Below are positions 53,229-61,601 of a DNA stretch of 64,000 bases, one piece after another (position 1 is the stretch's first letter; each line of letters begins with the position of its first letter). Below the pieces are notes generated by a model. The model was not told the origin of the DNA. It did no database searches and saw only the letters and a program-made list of their open reading frames with translations. Made by a program: the position numbers and the translations under genes. Source of the DNA: Steroidobacteraceae bacterium (lineage in GTDB: Bacteria > Pseudomonadota > Gammaproteobacteria > Steroidobacterales > Steroidobacteraceae); NCBI GenBank assembly GCA_019683695.1, contig JADGHX010000001.1, forward strand, positions 1 to 64,000. The letters are read 5' to 3'.

Positions 53229-54203
53229 GTGCTGAGCGCATTCGTTCCGGGCGCACAGGGGCTGGTCCGGCTCATTCAGGCGCCTCCCGATCCGTTTCCG
53301 CCGAACACGCTCTGGTACGACCTGCTCGAACCCACGCCCGAGGAAGAAAAGGCCGTCGAGCAGCGGCTGCGCGTGGACGTGCCCTCGCTCGAGGAAATGC
53401 GCGAGATCGAAGCCTCGAACCGGCTGTACGAGGAGAACGGTGCGCTCTACATGACGGCGACGATCGTCACGAAGCTCGACACGGAGCTTCCGCAGGTCTC
53501 GCAGGCGACGTTCATCCTCTCCGAGCAGTTCCTCATCACGAACCGGTACACGGATCCGCTGCCGTTCCGGCGGTTCATCACGTACGCGGAAACACATCCC
53601 GCGGCGGTCGCGTCCGCTTCCCTGGTGCTCGCGGGGTTGCTGGAATCGATCGTGAATCGCATTGCGGATGTGATCGAGCGCGTCGCCGCGGACCTCGATC
53701 GCATTTCGGCCGAAGTGTTTGCGTATGGGCGGCGCAGATCGCGCGTGTCGCAGGATTTCCGGCAGGTGCTCGGGCGCGTGGGGCAGAACGGAGAGCTGGT
53801 TTCGAAGGTGCGCGAAAGCCTCGTGAGTCTCGCGCGCCTGCTGGCATTCGTTCAGCAAGCCGGCAACACACATCTGACGCCGGAGGCGCGCGTGCGTTTT
53901 CGCACGCTGACGCGCGACATCGCCGCCCTGTCGGACCATGCATCCTTCCTCGGAGACAAGGTCCAGTTTGCACTGAATGCCACCCTCGGCATGGTGACCA
54001 TCGATCAGAACAACATTCTCAAGATCTTTTCGGTCGTGACCGTGTTTCTGCTGCCGCCGTCGGTGATTGCCGGCTTTTACGGCATGAACTTCGAGCACAT
54101 CCCGTGGCTCAGCGCGCCCTGGGGCTGGTGGGTGGCGCTTCTGATGATGGCGCTCTCGGCGGTGCTGCCGTGGCTGTGGTTCAAGCGAAGAGGGTGGTTG
54201 TAG
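53229..54203 (+). CDS. corA: CorA-family magnesium/divalent cation transporter
   Basis: A 324-residue CorA protein. A cytoplasmic alpha/beta funnel (1-250) is followed by two C-terminal TM helices, with the signature YGMNFEHIP between them (Gly-Met-Asn). The C-terminus is positively charged (WFKRRGWL). The MREIEASNRLYEENGALYMTATIV segment is typical of CorA. It forms a homopentamer for Mg2+ (or Co2+/Ni2+) uptake. The start is the GTG at 53229, with GGAG about 9 nt upstream. It is separated from dsbA by 55 bp. Confidence 0.93.
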   Translation: MLSAFVPGAQGLVRLIQAPPDPFPPNTLWYDLLEPTPEEEKAVEQRLRVDVPSLEEMREIEASNRLYEENGALYMTATIVTKLDTELPQVSQATFILSEQFLITNRYTDPLPFRRFITYAETHPAAVASASLVLAGLLESIVNRIADVIERVAADLDRISAEVFAYGRRRSRVSQDFRQVLGRVGQNGELVSKVRESLVSLARLLAFVQQAGNTHLTPEARVRFRTLTRDIAALSDHASFLGDKVQFALNATLGMVTIDQNNILKIFSVVTVFLLPPSVIAGFYGMNFEHIPWLSAPWGWWVALLMMALSAVLPWLWFKRRGWL

Positions 54204-54583
54204 GGGCAAGCTCACGTCCCGTCAGCTCGCCGACGCATGCGGCGCGGCTGGCGTGGTCATTTGCCCTCTTGGCCGCCAACGTGGCGCGTGCTCAGGCGGT
54301 CCGCAGGGGCAGGTATGGACTGATCCGCACGCACGCGGTGTCAGGCGAAGGGCAGCGTCGGGACTTTCGGCTGGAGAGCGCCTCGGCTGACCCGTCTGAC
54401 GCCGCGCTGAGGTTCCGGCTGTGGCTGGAGGTCCGGTAAGCGGCGGAAGCTGCCGCCCATGTGACGGGATAGACCCATGCCGGGGATTACTCAGGCATCC
54501 GGGATGACGCGTGTCCGGGATGATCTGTTGCCGGCGTGCGCGGAACAGACCCTACCGATGTGCAGAAACAAATCCTGCAGGAT
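54204..54583. other. Intergenic stretch between corA and tRNA-Arg
   Basis: No gene is recognised; plus-strand frames here are extensions of shadow frames. The perfect palindrome AATCCTGCAGGATT (54571-54584) abuts the tRNA 3' end. On the minus strand it is followed by TGTTT, so it may serve as a weak tRNA terminator. Confidence 0.45.
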
Positions 54584-54660
54584 TGGCGCGCCCGACTGGA
54601 TTCGAACCAGCGACCTGCAGCTTCGGAGGCTGCCACTCTATCCATCTGAGCTACGGGCGC
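54584..54660 (-). tRNA. tRNA-Arg (anticodon CCG)
   Basis: The reverse strand folds as a complete cloverleaf. The acceptor is GCGCCCG/CGGGCGC with G discriminator and encoded CCA. The D-arm is GCTC...GAGT. The anticodon stem GCAGC/GCTGC surrounds the loop CTCCGAA (anticodon CCG, reading CGG). The variable loop has 5 nt, and the T-arm loop is TTCGAAT. TAGAAT about 15 bp upstream with TTGGCG 18 bp further is a plausible promoter. Directly upstream of its 5' end on the other side is a tandem repeat array. Confidence 0.95.
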
Positions 54661-55406
54661 GTGAGGCGGGGATTCTACGGACCTTCGGTTGTCGCCGCCA
54701 ACCGCTTGAGTCCCGGCGGCAATTGCCATCGACACCCGCGACGGACCGAGCCTCATCCGGCCTGAAGACGGCTACAACAGGATCCCACGGCCGCAACAGA
54801 GATGAGCGGCGAGGTGGGGCGTCGCGAGGTGGCGTGGACTGTCTGGAGTCGGCACCTGACTGCCGGGACTGAGCGGCAAATCCGCCCGCGCGGAGAACCG
54901 GAGCCTGCGGACCTGAAGACGGCACGGATACGCAAGATCCCGCGAGCCGCACAAATTGAGCCGCGAGCCGGCGTCGCACGTGAGCGTGGGCCTGCTGTGG
55001 TCGGCGCCCGACTTGCGCGAACCGGGCGGCCGTTCCGCACGCGCGGAAAGCCGGAGCCTGCGGACCTGAAGACGGCACGGATACGCAAGATCCCGCGAGC
55101 CGCACAAATTGAGCCGCGAGCCGGCGTCGCACGTGAGCGTGGGCCTGCTGTGGTCGGCGCCCGACTTGCGCGAACTAGGCGGCCGTTTTCCGCACGCGCG
55201 GAGAGCCGAGGGCCTCTAGGCCTCAACACATCACGGGTACGCAGATCCCGAAGCCGCACAGAGTGAGGTACGAGGTGATGTGAGCGTGCGGCGTTTGCAT
55301 GACTCAAAAAATGGACGGCGCGATGCGCGGTTTCCCGCCGGGGTCAAGTTTTCTCGTCGGCAAACGAATTACTGGCAGACCCTGTCTGCCACGCAAGAGG
55401 ACGAGC
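54661..55406. other. Non-coding region holding the tandem repeat array
   Basis: This 746-bp interval between tRNA-Arg and the hemerythrin gene carries the repeats at about 54750-55262 and no supportable gene. Both strands show open frames through the repeats only because the unit (153 bp) is a multiple of three. Confidence 0.55.
54750..55262. repeat. Tandem repeat array, unit about 153 bp
   Basis: Two nearly identical copies start at about 54887 and 55040 (GCGCGGA-A-CCGGAGCCTGCGGACCTGAAG-type start, period 153 bp). A degenerate copy lies before them (about 54750-54886), and a truncated degenerate copy after (about 55193-55262). The high identity of the two central copies implies recent duplication or gene conversion. 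Each unit contains GACGGCACGGATACGCAAGA and CACAAATTGAGCCGCGAG. No inverted arms or protein motif are evident. Confidence 0.8.
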
Positions 55407-55817
55407 TTGAGCGAATTTTTCAGATGGGATCCGGCAAAGCTGTCGCTGCAGATCCCGGAGATGGACGACGAGCACAAGGTGCTCATCGGCATGATGAATG
55501 ACCTGCACACCCTGAACGAGTCCAGCAGACCGGTTGCCGAGCAGCTCTCGGCGCTCGACAGGCTGGTGCGCTACACGGCAAAGCACTTCGCGGACGAAGA
55601 GGTCTACATGGAGCGCATCGGGTTTCCCGGTCTGCGCATCCACAAGGGCGTGCACAAGCAGTTGCTGGACAGGCTGGGAGAATTTCTGTCTGCCGCGCGC
55701 TCGAGCCAGAAACTGCCGGAAGACCTCTTCGTGTTCTTCAAGATGTGGCTCAGCGCTCACATCTGCGGCATCGACACCAAGTACGCGCAGCACGCGAGGA
55801 CGCTGAAATCGGCGTAG
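55407..55817 (+). CDS. Bacteriohemerythrin
   Basis: A 136-residue oxygen-binding hemerythrin when started at the TTG at 55407, which has GAGG 6 nt upstream and yields the family start SEFFRWDPAKLSLQI. All seven di-iron ligands are present: His23, His60, Glu64, His79, His83, His118 and Asp123. An ATG at 55299 in the same frame would add a 36-residue leader without family similarity. It may store or sense oxygen; no chemoreceptor or cyclase is adjacent. A hairpin at 55836-55859 separates it from the convergent coiled-coil gene. Confidence 0.87.
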   Translation: MSEFFRWDPAKLSLQIPEMDDEHKVLIGMMNDLHTLNESSRPVAEQLSALDRLVRYTAKHFADEEVYMERIGFPGLRIHKGVHKQLLDRLGEFLSAARSSQKLPEDLFVFFKMWLSAHICGIDTKYAQHARTLKSA

Positions 55818-55835
55818 ACGCTGCGGCGATCTGAA

Positions 55836-55859
55836 CGGCGGCCTTCCGCGAGGCCGCCG
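55836..55859. terminator. Candidate bidirectional terminator hairpin
   Basis: CGGCGGCCT (55836-55844) pairs perfectly with AGGCCGCCG (55851-55859) around TCCGCG, between two convergent genes. No U-tract is present, so efficiency is uncertain. Confidence 0.5.
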
Positions 55860-55872
55860 ATCCCGTACCACG

Positions 55873-56508
55873 CTACAGCCAGTGGAATCCGCGCGCCATC
55901 ACGCCCAGGAGGGAGGCGGCCAGCGCGACCTGGAGACCGATCGCCCAGAGTCGGGCTTTCCACAGGTCCGCCTTGACGCCGTCGATCTTGTCGGTGACTT
56001 CCTTGTGCGTGCCGTCCAGCCGCCTGGACAGGTCGTCGATCCGGCCGTCGAGCCGCTTGCCGAGACCCTCCACGCGGCTGGAGATTTCGCCGCTGAGTTT
56101 TTCCAGCAGGTCGCGCCGCCCGCTTTCCACATTGGCGGCCATGCGCTCGAACCGGGCGCTGAGCTCCTCGCGCACGCTTTCCGTACGCGCGGTCAGTTCC
56201 TTGCGCTCGTTGTCCATTCGCGTTGCCATCGTCTCGATCTTGGCGATCACCTCGGCACGCACACTGTCGGACTTGTCGGAAAGCTCCCGTCGCACGCCAT
56301 CGATCCGGCCGGCGAGATCATCGAACCGGGCGTTGGCCGCGGTCGCGGCTGCATCGACACGCCGGTTCAGCTCGATGCCGTTCTGTTCAAGCTTCTCGCG
56401 CAGAGCCGTGAGGCCGCTGCCCGTTTCACGAACAGCGGCCTTGATGTCCACCGTGTCGGACTGGATGTGGCGGACATCCGAGCGCAGCTCCGCAAACTGC
56501 ACTTCCAT
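55873..56508 (-). CDS. Long coiled-coil protein with C-terminal membrane anchor
   Basis: A 211-residue protein, almost entirely heptad-like alpha helix from about 5 to 180 (for example VDIKAAVRETGSGLTALREKLEQ). Repeated elements such as GRIDGVRRELSDKSDSVRAEV and GRIDDLSRRLDGTHKEVTDKIDGVKADL suggest internal duplication. One TM helix closes it (about 187-207, LWAIGLQVALAASLLGVMARG). Tail-anchored topology with a cytoplasmic rod is likely. Similar proteins are annotated as DUF1640/CCDC90-like or hypothetical; no function is assigned. AAGGGGA precedes the ATG at 56508, which is preferred over the extended frame. Confidence 0.8.
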   Translation of the reverse strand: MEVQFAELRSDVRHIQSDTVDIKAAVRETGSGLTALREKLEQNGIELNRRVDAAATAANARFDDLAGRIDGVRRELSDKSDSVRAEVIAKIETMATRMDNERKELTARTESVREELSARFERMAANVESGRRDLLEKLSGEISSRVEGLGKRLDGRIDDLSRRLDGTHKEVTDKIDGVKADLWKARLWAIGLQVALAASLLGVMARGFHWL

Positions 56509-57013
56509 ATCGTCCCCTTCACCGAACGACACGGAGTATCGACCCGCCCAGTCGGCTGTGGGAAGCAGCGCGGCTCTCATGTGTCACCGCGACCTCTCTT
56601 CGGGATTGGCCTTTGGCATGGCCGTGATTGTAGATTATATCCATCAGACAAGGAAAGCGGGATCAACGAACGAGGCACGCTTCACGGCCTCATGCAATCG
56701 CCTTCAGGGAAGGCAGCAGAGCCTCCAGAGGAAGAGCAGAAGCCAAAGAGCTCGAGGGTGCGCAGGACGCACCCGGCACGTTTCACGTACAGCAATCTGC
56801 CCTTGGGCCCAACTCCGATGGATCGGTTGCGATACGACGCCAGCCGATGGATGTCGCGCTCGCCGTATGAGATTCGCTGTCGAGGGGCGCGGGAGCGGCC
56901 CTGGCGAAGGATCGTTGCGGACTACTGCAAGGTGAACTTGTCGATTCTGCTGTTGAAGCCGCCGTGGCAGCCGAAGGTGTAGGCTTGAGCTATCGTGCGC
57001 GAGAGGGCCAGTC
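56509..57013. other. 505-bp stretch without a recognised gene
   Basis: It is bounded by the coiled-coil gene and the aminopeptidase gene, transcribed divergently, and must hold both promoters. An AT-rich patch near 56625-56645 (GATTGTAGATTATATCC) is the most promoter-like segment. Open frames of about 100 codons on each strand at 56700-57015 are Arg-rich with no domain and are not accepted. Confidence 0.45.
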
Positions 57014-57760
57014 ATGACGATCGAATCGGATCAGGATCTGCAGGGACTTCGCAGCGCGGGCCGGGTGGTCGCGCTGGCTCTCGCCACCATGCGAAGCAGC
57101 GCCCGTGCGGGGATGACCACCGCAGAGCTGGACGCAATCGGAGAGAACATCCTCCGCGCGCACGGCGCACGGTCTGCTCCCCGCGTGACGTACGGCTTTC
57201 CGGGCACCACGTGCATCAGCATCAACGAAGAGGTCGCGCACGGTGTGCCGGGAGAGCGGGTCATTCAGCCCGGGGACATGGTCAATGTCGACGTGTCGGC
57301 CGAGCTCAACGGTTACTTCGCAGACACGGGCGCAAGCTTCATCGTCCCGCCGAGCACGCCGGAGAAGGAGCGGCTGTGCCGGAGCACGCAGATGGCTCTG
57401 GAGCATGCGATGGAGCACGCCGTCGCCGGCGGTCCATTGAATGCCATCGGCAAGGCCATCGAGGCCACCGCCAAGCGTCAGGGTTTTCGTGTGATTCGCA
57501 ATCTCGGCAGTCACGGCGTGGGCCGCGCGCTGCACGAGGAGCCCTCATGCATCCTGCCGTACTACGAGCCGCGCGACAGGCGGCGTCTGCACGAAGGCAT
57601 GGTCATTACCATCGAGCCGTTTCTCTCCACCCGCGCGCGCCACGCCACCGAAGCGGACGATGGATGGACGCTCAAGGGGCCGCCGGGCACGTTCGCGGCT
57701 CAATATGAACACACTCTCGTCATCACGCGCGGCAAGCCGCTGGTGATGACGGCTTTGTGA
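57014..57760 (+). CDS. map: Type I methionine aminopeptidase
   Basis: A 248-residue enzyme removing N-terminal Met. The five metal ligands are Asp93, Asp104, His167, Glu201 and Glu232 (NVDVSAELNGYFADTG, GSHGVG, ITIEPFLS, QYEHTLVIT); His76 and His174 are the conserved active-site histidines. It lies away from rpsB-tsf, so it is likely a second, stand-alone Map paralogue. AGAGGG precedes the ATG at good spacing. It is transcribed alone. Confidence 0.94.
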   Translation: MTIESDQDLQGLRSAGRVVALALATMRSSARAGMTTAELDAIGENILRAHGARSAPRVTYGFPGTTCISINEEVAHGVPGERVIQPGDMVNVDVSAELNGYFADTGASFIVPPSTPEKERLCRSTQMALEHAMEHAVAGGPLNAIGKAIEATAKRQGFRVIRNLGSHGVGRALHEEPSCILPYYEPRDRRRLHEGMVITIEPFLSTRARHATEADDGWTLKGPPGTFAAQYEHTLVITRGKPLVMTAL

Positions 57761-58016
57761 TCCGCGCAGTCTGACAGCACCCGCTCGCGTCCAGCGTCAC
57801 GCTGAGCACGGAACGTGATCGAGTGTTGCTTCGTGCGGCCGCAGCCGATTCACGGTGTCGAGCCTCGCTGCCACCGAGTCATCGCTCGTGCGCGAGATCT
57901 ATGCCCGGCAGACGCGCCGTCGCCCGGGAAACTCCGTTCAGTCGCAAATCGTGTATCGCATGGACTGCGGCCAGGGCACCGAGCGGACAGCGCCCTGATC
58001 AACGCGCCCGGCCCGA

Positions 58017-58241
58017 TCAGCGTGGTGGCGTCGCGGATTTGTCTTCCTCGTCGGGCGAGGCTCGCCGTTCGGCAGGGCTCTGCTGAGGCGGCGGCGAGCT
58101 CTGCGGCGACTGGGGGCTTCCGGCCTGGCCCGGGCGCGTCACGACCTCCCCACCGGAGTCCGGCAGGTAAAGCGGCCCCTTCTGACCACACGCGGCGGTG
58201 ATCAGCAGGACTGTGGCAGCCAAAGCGGTTCTCAGCAGCAT
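58017..58241 (-). CDS. lptM: LPS translocon maturation lipoprotein LptM (LppL/YifL)
   Basis: A 74-residue lipoprotein. A signal ending in the lipobox ITAAC (Cys18) is followed immediately by the family hallmark GQKGPLYLPD, then a Pro/Ser/Gln-rich tail. LptM assists disulphide maturation of the LptDE outer-membrane translocon. In many gammaproteobacteria it precedes lysA-dapF; here it is about 30 kb away from dapF. The ATG at 58241 gives the standard start. Confidence 0.9.
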   Translation of the reverse strand: MLLRTALAATVLLITAACGQKGPLYLPDSGGEVVTRPGQAGSPQSPQSSPPPQQSPAERRASPDEEDKSATPPR

Positions 58242-58391
58242 GTTCAGCTCTCTCGAAGCACTACGTCGCAGGCAACGTTCGCGGTGATGTCCCCGTGATC
58301 GGGGCGGGTCGGAGCCGAGCTCCCTGTCGAGGTCCGCTCTCATTGTGGCGCTGGGCGCCAGCGAGAATCGCGACACGATCCACCCCGGTGT

Positions 58392-58820
58392 TCACACATA
58401 CATCGGCCGGCGGTCGCGCAGCGCGAACCAGCCGCGCGCTACGCGGTAGATGACCCACACACCCAGCGCCAGCGCGCCGATGATCCACGTAACGATACCA
58501 ATGAGGATGAAGGCGAGTACGAAAGACACAGCCCCGATCACCAGCCCCCAGAGCAGCGCGTACCAGAATGTGCGGATCTGCCAGCTGAAGTGCGAATCGA
58601 GGAACGTGCCGCGCACCGCCGAGCGGCGCGCGTAGTTCATGATCACCGCGATGATGGAAGGCAGCCCGAAAACGAAGTTGCCAACGATGGTGGCGCTCGT
58701 CACCACACCCACCACCACAGACAACGCGTGCAGCGCGTAGATGATATGGGTGTACGTGATGAGAGACGGATCAACACCCTGTGCCGCCGGGATGCCGGGT
58801 GTGAGTGTGTCGTTGGCCAT
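58392..58820 (-). CDS. DUF4870-like small membrane protein
   Basis: A 142-residue protein with three to four hydrophobic segments (about 27-50, 93-115 and 115-130). The pattern is THIIYALHALSVVVGVV, NFVFGLPSIIAVIMNYARR, RTFWYALLWGLVIGAVSFVLAFILIGIVTWIIG. It matches Xanthomonas/Pseudomonas proteins annotated as DUF4870 or transmembrane proteins of unknown function. GGAGGTG lies about 6 nt before the ATG at 58820, fixing the start within a longer open frame. Confidence 0.85.
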   Translation of the reverse strand: MANDTLTPGIPAAQGVDPSLITYTHIIYALHALSVVVGVVTSATIVGNFVFGLPSIIAVIMNYARRSAVRGTFLDSHFSWQIRTFWYALLWGLVIGAVSFVLAFILIGIVTWIIGALALGVWVIYRVARGWFALRDRRPMYV

Positions 58821-58924
58821 GACGTGCACCTCCGTACCGTGCGCTTGAAGCAAGCCGGCTGCCCGATTGCTGTCCGGCTTCAGTTTGCCCGGGCTTCACC
58901 GGGATCGGTGGGCCCCATGAAACT

Positions 58925-59377
58925 TCAGCTTGCGCTACCGCCATTCGTGCCGGACTGACGCTCCAACACTGCCATCGTGAGTCTCGAGACGCAGACGAGG
59001 CGCTCCTGCTCATCCCGGATCTCGATATGCCACACGTGGCTGCGGGTGCCGATGTGCCAGGGGCGCGCCGTCGCGGTGACGACACCGGAGGCCACCGGAC
59101 GCAGGTGATTCGCGTTGATTTCCTGCCCCACACAGTAGACGCGCGCCTGGTCCACACACAGGTTCGCCGCGAAACTGCCGATGGTCTCGGCGAGCGCGAC
59201 GGATGCTCCCCCGTGAAGAATACCCATGATCTGCCGCGTGCGCGCGTCCACCGGCATGGTCGCCCGGAGAAAGTCCGGCCCCACTTCGGTAAAGCGAATG
59301 CCCAGATGATCGACCATCGTGTTCGCGCCACGATGGACGATGTCCTCGAGTCTCACGTCCGTGAACCAGATGCTCAT
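58925..59377 (-). CDS. PaaI-family hotdog-fold thioesterase
   Basis: A 150-residue acyl-CoA thioesterase. The hotdog motif GILHGGASVALAETIGSFAAN carries the catalytic Glu in ALAET; NANHLRPVASGVVTATARPWHIG completes the fold. The N-terminus (LGIRFTEVGPDFLRATMPVD) is like that of MenI/YdiI and EntH. Likely substrates are aromatic or acyl-CoA esters; it is probably a housekeeping 1,4-dihydroxy-2-naphthoyl-CoA-type or broad thioesterase. The ATG at 59377 gives the usual start. It is divergent from maiA. Confidence 0.9.
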   Translation of the reverse strand: MSIWFTDVRLEDIVHRGANTMVDHLGIRFTEVGPDFLRATMPVDARTRQIMGILHGGASVALAETIGSFAANLCVDQARVYCVGQEINANHLRPVASGVVTATARPWHIGTRSHVWHIEIRDEQERLVCVSRLTMAVLERQSGTNGGSAS

Positions 59378-59469
59378 GGGCGCGCAGTGTACCGGCTTTG
59401 CATGCGCGACGTGTTCCGAAGCGCTCCCCGGAGTGGCAAGCTGGGGTGCCTCGTTCGGAGGACGGGCCC

Positions 59470-60111
59470 ATGAAGCTGTACACGTATTACCGGAGCACCG
59501 CCGCCTGGCGCGTTCGCATTGCCCTGAACCTGAAGGGCGTGGCGTACGAGTCTGCATTCACGCATCTGCGCACCGGAGAGCATCGCGGCCCAGGGTTCCT
59601 CGCCACGAATCCTCAAGGCCTCATCCCTGTGCTCGATGACAACGGCGTCGTGCTCTCACAGTCGCTCGCCATCATCGAATACCTGAACGAAAAGTATCCG
59701 GAGCCTCCGCTCCTGCCCGCGGACCCTGCGGCGCGTGCACGAGTGCGTTCACTCGCACTCGCCGTGGCGTGCGACATGCATCCGCTCAACAACCTTCGGG
59801 TGCTGAAGTTTCTGCAACAGCGGCTCGGGCTGGATGAGCAAACCGTGACGACAACGTGGTATCACCACTGGATCGCCGAAGGTTTCCGCGGATTGGAAGA
59901 GGAAGCCCGGCGGACCTCTGGCGACGGCCGCCACATGTTCGGCACGAGCCTCACGATGGCGGACGTGTTCATCGTTCCGCAGATGTACAACGCCATGCGC
60001 TTCAAGTGCGACGTGAGCGCGTATCCCACGCTGCGGGGCATTTGTGCTTATCTCGAAACGCTGCCCGCCTTCGCAAAGGCGGCGCCCGAAGCACAGGCCG
60101 ATGCGGAGTAG
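59470..60111 (+). CDS. maiA: Maleylacetoacetate isomerase (zeta-class glutathione S-transferase)
   Basis: A 213-residue GST. The N-terminal thioredoxin-like domain begins MKLYTYYRSTAAWRVRIALNLKG, where the catalytic Ser/Thr lies in RSTAAWR in place of the usual SSCSWR. NPQGLIPVLDDNG, then SLAIIEYLNEKYPEPPLLP and the helical C-domain LTMADVFIVPQMYNA are zeta-class marks. It isomerises maleylacetoacetate in tyrosine degradation or acts on maleylpyruvate. No fahA or hmgA is nearby. GGAGG precedes the ATG at 59470. Confidence 0.9.
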   Translation: MKLYTYYRSTAAWRVRIALNLKGVAYESAFTHLRTGEHRGPGFLATNPQGLIPVLDDNGVVLSQSLAIIEYLNEKYPEPPLLPADPAARARVRSLALAVACDMHPLNNLRVLKFLQQRLGLDEQTVTTTWYHHWIAEGFRGLEEEARRTSGDGRHMFGTSLTMADVFIVPQMYNAMRFKCDVSAYPTLRGICAYLETLPAFAKAAPEAQADAE

Positions 60112-60159
60112 CTGACGGGCTTGCCGGCCGTCACGGCGGCCGCGCGCGGTTTTCCGACG

Positions 60160-60333
60160 CCAGCGCACGTGAATGAGTGCGACGAGCGGCCGCGCCTCTA
60201 TGAGCTCCAGCCGCATCTCGCGCATCAGCTGGCCCAGGAGGAATACGGCTTCAAGAAGCGAGGTCTTCCCCGAGGCATTCGCGCCCCAGGTCAGGTTTTG
60301 TCCCGGGTTCAGCCGCGCCGTTCCCGGCACGCC
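60160..60333 (-). pseudogene. RecF-like N-terminal fragment with Walker A motif
   Basis: Read on the minus strand, this non-coding gap encodes LNPGQNLTWGANASGKTSLL followed by EAVFLLG, matching the RecF/SMC Walker A region (GANxSGKTSLLEA). A further 30 or so residues with weak resemblance follow. It lacks a start domain, the rest of RecF and a ribosome binding site, and it lies between the stops of maiA and argH. The boundaries are approximate. It is probably a decayed piece of a recF or related ABC-ATPase gene. Confidence 0.5.
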
Positions 60334-60410
60334 GCCGGCAACAGTGTGGCCCCTTCAGGCGGAGCCGAAGGCTTTGTCGGCAGAACCAGCGCAGGAAACG
60401 CTTGGGTGCG

Positions 60411-61601
60411 TCAGCGCTTGTTCTTCAGTTTCGCGCCCACGCGGCGATATGCCTCGCGGAACGGAATGCCTTCCTTCACCACGAGCGCATTCGCCTCTTC
60501 TGCCGCATGGATGGCCGGGTCCAGCTCGATGTTCTCGGGCCGGAATTTCATCGCGTCGATGGCCGGCGGAAGAATGTCGAGCGTGCGGGACGCCAGGTCG
60601 ATACCGCGGAACAGCGGCACTTTCAGCAACTGCAGGTCCCGCTGATACCCGGAGGGCAGCTTCGCGCAGATGCCGAGCGCTTCCACGAGACACGCCTGCG
60701 CACTGGCCGAGCGCCCGCGGATGAGCTCGAAAACATCCGGATTGCGCTTCTGCGGCATGATCGACGAGCCGGTGGTGAATGCATCCGGCAGCTCGATGAA
60801 CGCGAACTCCTGCGTGTAGAACAGCAGCACGTCCGCCGCGAATCGCCCGAGGTCCTGCATCAGCAAGGCGATTTCGAAGAGCACCTGCGCTTCCGCCTTG
60901 CCGCGCGAAAGCTGCACGGCCGTGACAGGCTCGTGCGTGACGGTGAACCCGAGCTTCTCGCGCGTGGCATTCCGGTTCAGCGGGAGCCCGGGCGTGCCGT
61001 AGCCCGCCGCCGAGCCCAGCGGGCTCTTGCCGATGCGGCGCTGAGCGAGCAGCAAGCCTTCCGCGTCGTCCCGGATCTCCGCGGCGAATCCGCCCGCCCA
61101 CAGCGCCACGGAGCTCGGCATGGCTTGCTGCATGTGGGTGTAACCGGGCAACACTGTGGCGGATTCGCGGGCAGCCAGCCGATCCAGTGCATCCGCCACA
61201 CTTCTTGCACCTTTGCTCAACGCCTCGACGGCATCTCGCAGATAGAGACGCAGAGCCGTGAGCACCTGATCGTTGCGAGAGCGGCCCAGATGCACGCGCC
61301 CGCCAGCGGCACCGATGCGTTGGGTGAGACGCCTCTCGAGCGCGGTCTGGCCATCCTCGTCGGCGAGCTCGATGTGCCACAACCCTTTCGCATGCTCCTC
61401 GCCGATGGCCAGGAGCCCGCTGCGAATGGCTTCCAGATCCTCTGGCGACAGCAGCTTCTGCGCGCAGAGCATTTCCGCGTGCGCGATGGACGCTCGCACG
61501 TCGTATTGGACGAGCCGCTCGTCCAGCGAATAGTCCTCGCCGGCCGTGTACTCGAGCACGCGCTCATCGAGCGGTGCGCCCTTGTCCCAGAGACGGGTCA
61601 T
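60411..61601 (-). CDS. argH: Argininosuccinate lyase
   Basis: A 396-residue enzyme splitting argininosuccinate to arginine and fumarate. Key motifs are GRVHLGRSRNDQVLT, PGYTHMQQAMP, and GSSIMPQKRNPDVFELIRG (catalytic Ser in the flexible loop). It is shorter than E. coli ArgH (457), missing mainly C-terminal sequence, as in some related lineages. The ATG at 61601 overlaps the argB stop (ATGA), which fixes the start within a longer frame. It is the last gene of the argD-argF'-argB-argH unit. Confidence 0.95.
   Translation of the reverse strand: MTRLWDKGAPLDERVLEYTAGEDYSLDERLVQYDVRASIAHAEMLCAQKLLSPEDLEAIRSGLLAIGEEHAKGLWHIELADEDGQTALERRLTQRIGAAGGRVHLGRSRNDQVLTALRLYLRDAVEALSKGARSVADALDRLAARESATVLPGYTHMQQAMPSSVALWAGGFAAEIRDDAEGLLLAQRRIGKSPLGSAAGYGTPGLPLNRNATREKLGFTVTHEPVTAVQLSRGKAEAQVLFEIALLMQDLGRFAADVLLFYTQEFAFIELPDAFTTGSSIMPQKRNPDVFELIRGRSASAQACLVEALGICAKLPSGYQRDLQLLKVPLFRGIDLASRTLDILPPAIDAMKFRPENIELDPAIHAAEEANALVVKEGIPFREAYRRVGAKLKNKR

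Noticed and set aside
54750-55262. Possible CRISPR array
   Set aside because: The repeat units are about 153 bp and contiguous, without unique spacers, and no cas genes are present.
54753-55307. 184-codon minus-strand (and 154-codon plus-strand) frames with 51-residue repeats
   Set aside because: The periodicity comes from the 153-bp DNA repeat. Both strands stay open, composition is Arg/Ala-rich, and there is no start signal or domain.
56704-57015. 103-codon minus-strand frame upstream of the methionine aminopeptidase gene
   Set aside because: Arg/Pro/Leu-rich, no domain, and it covers the aminopeptidase promoter and ribosome binding site.
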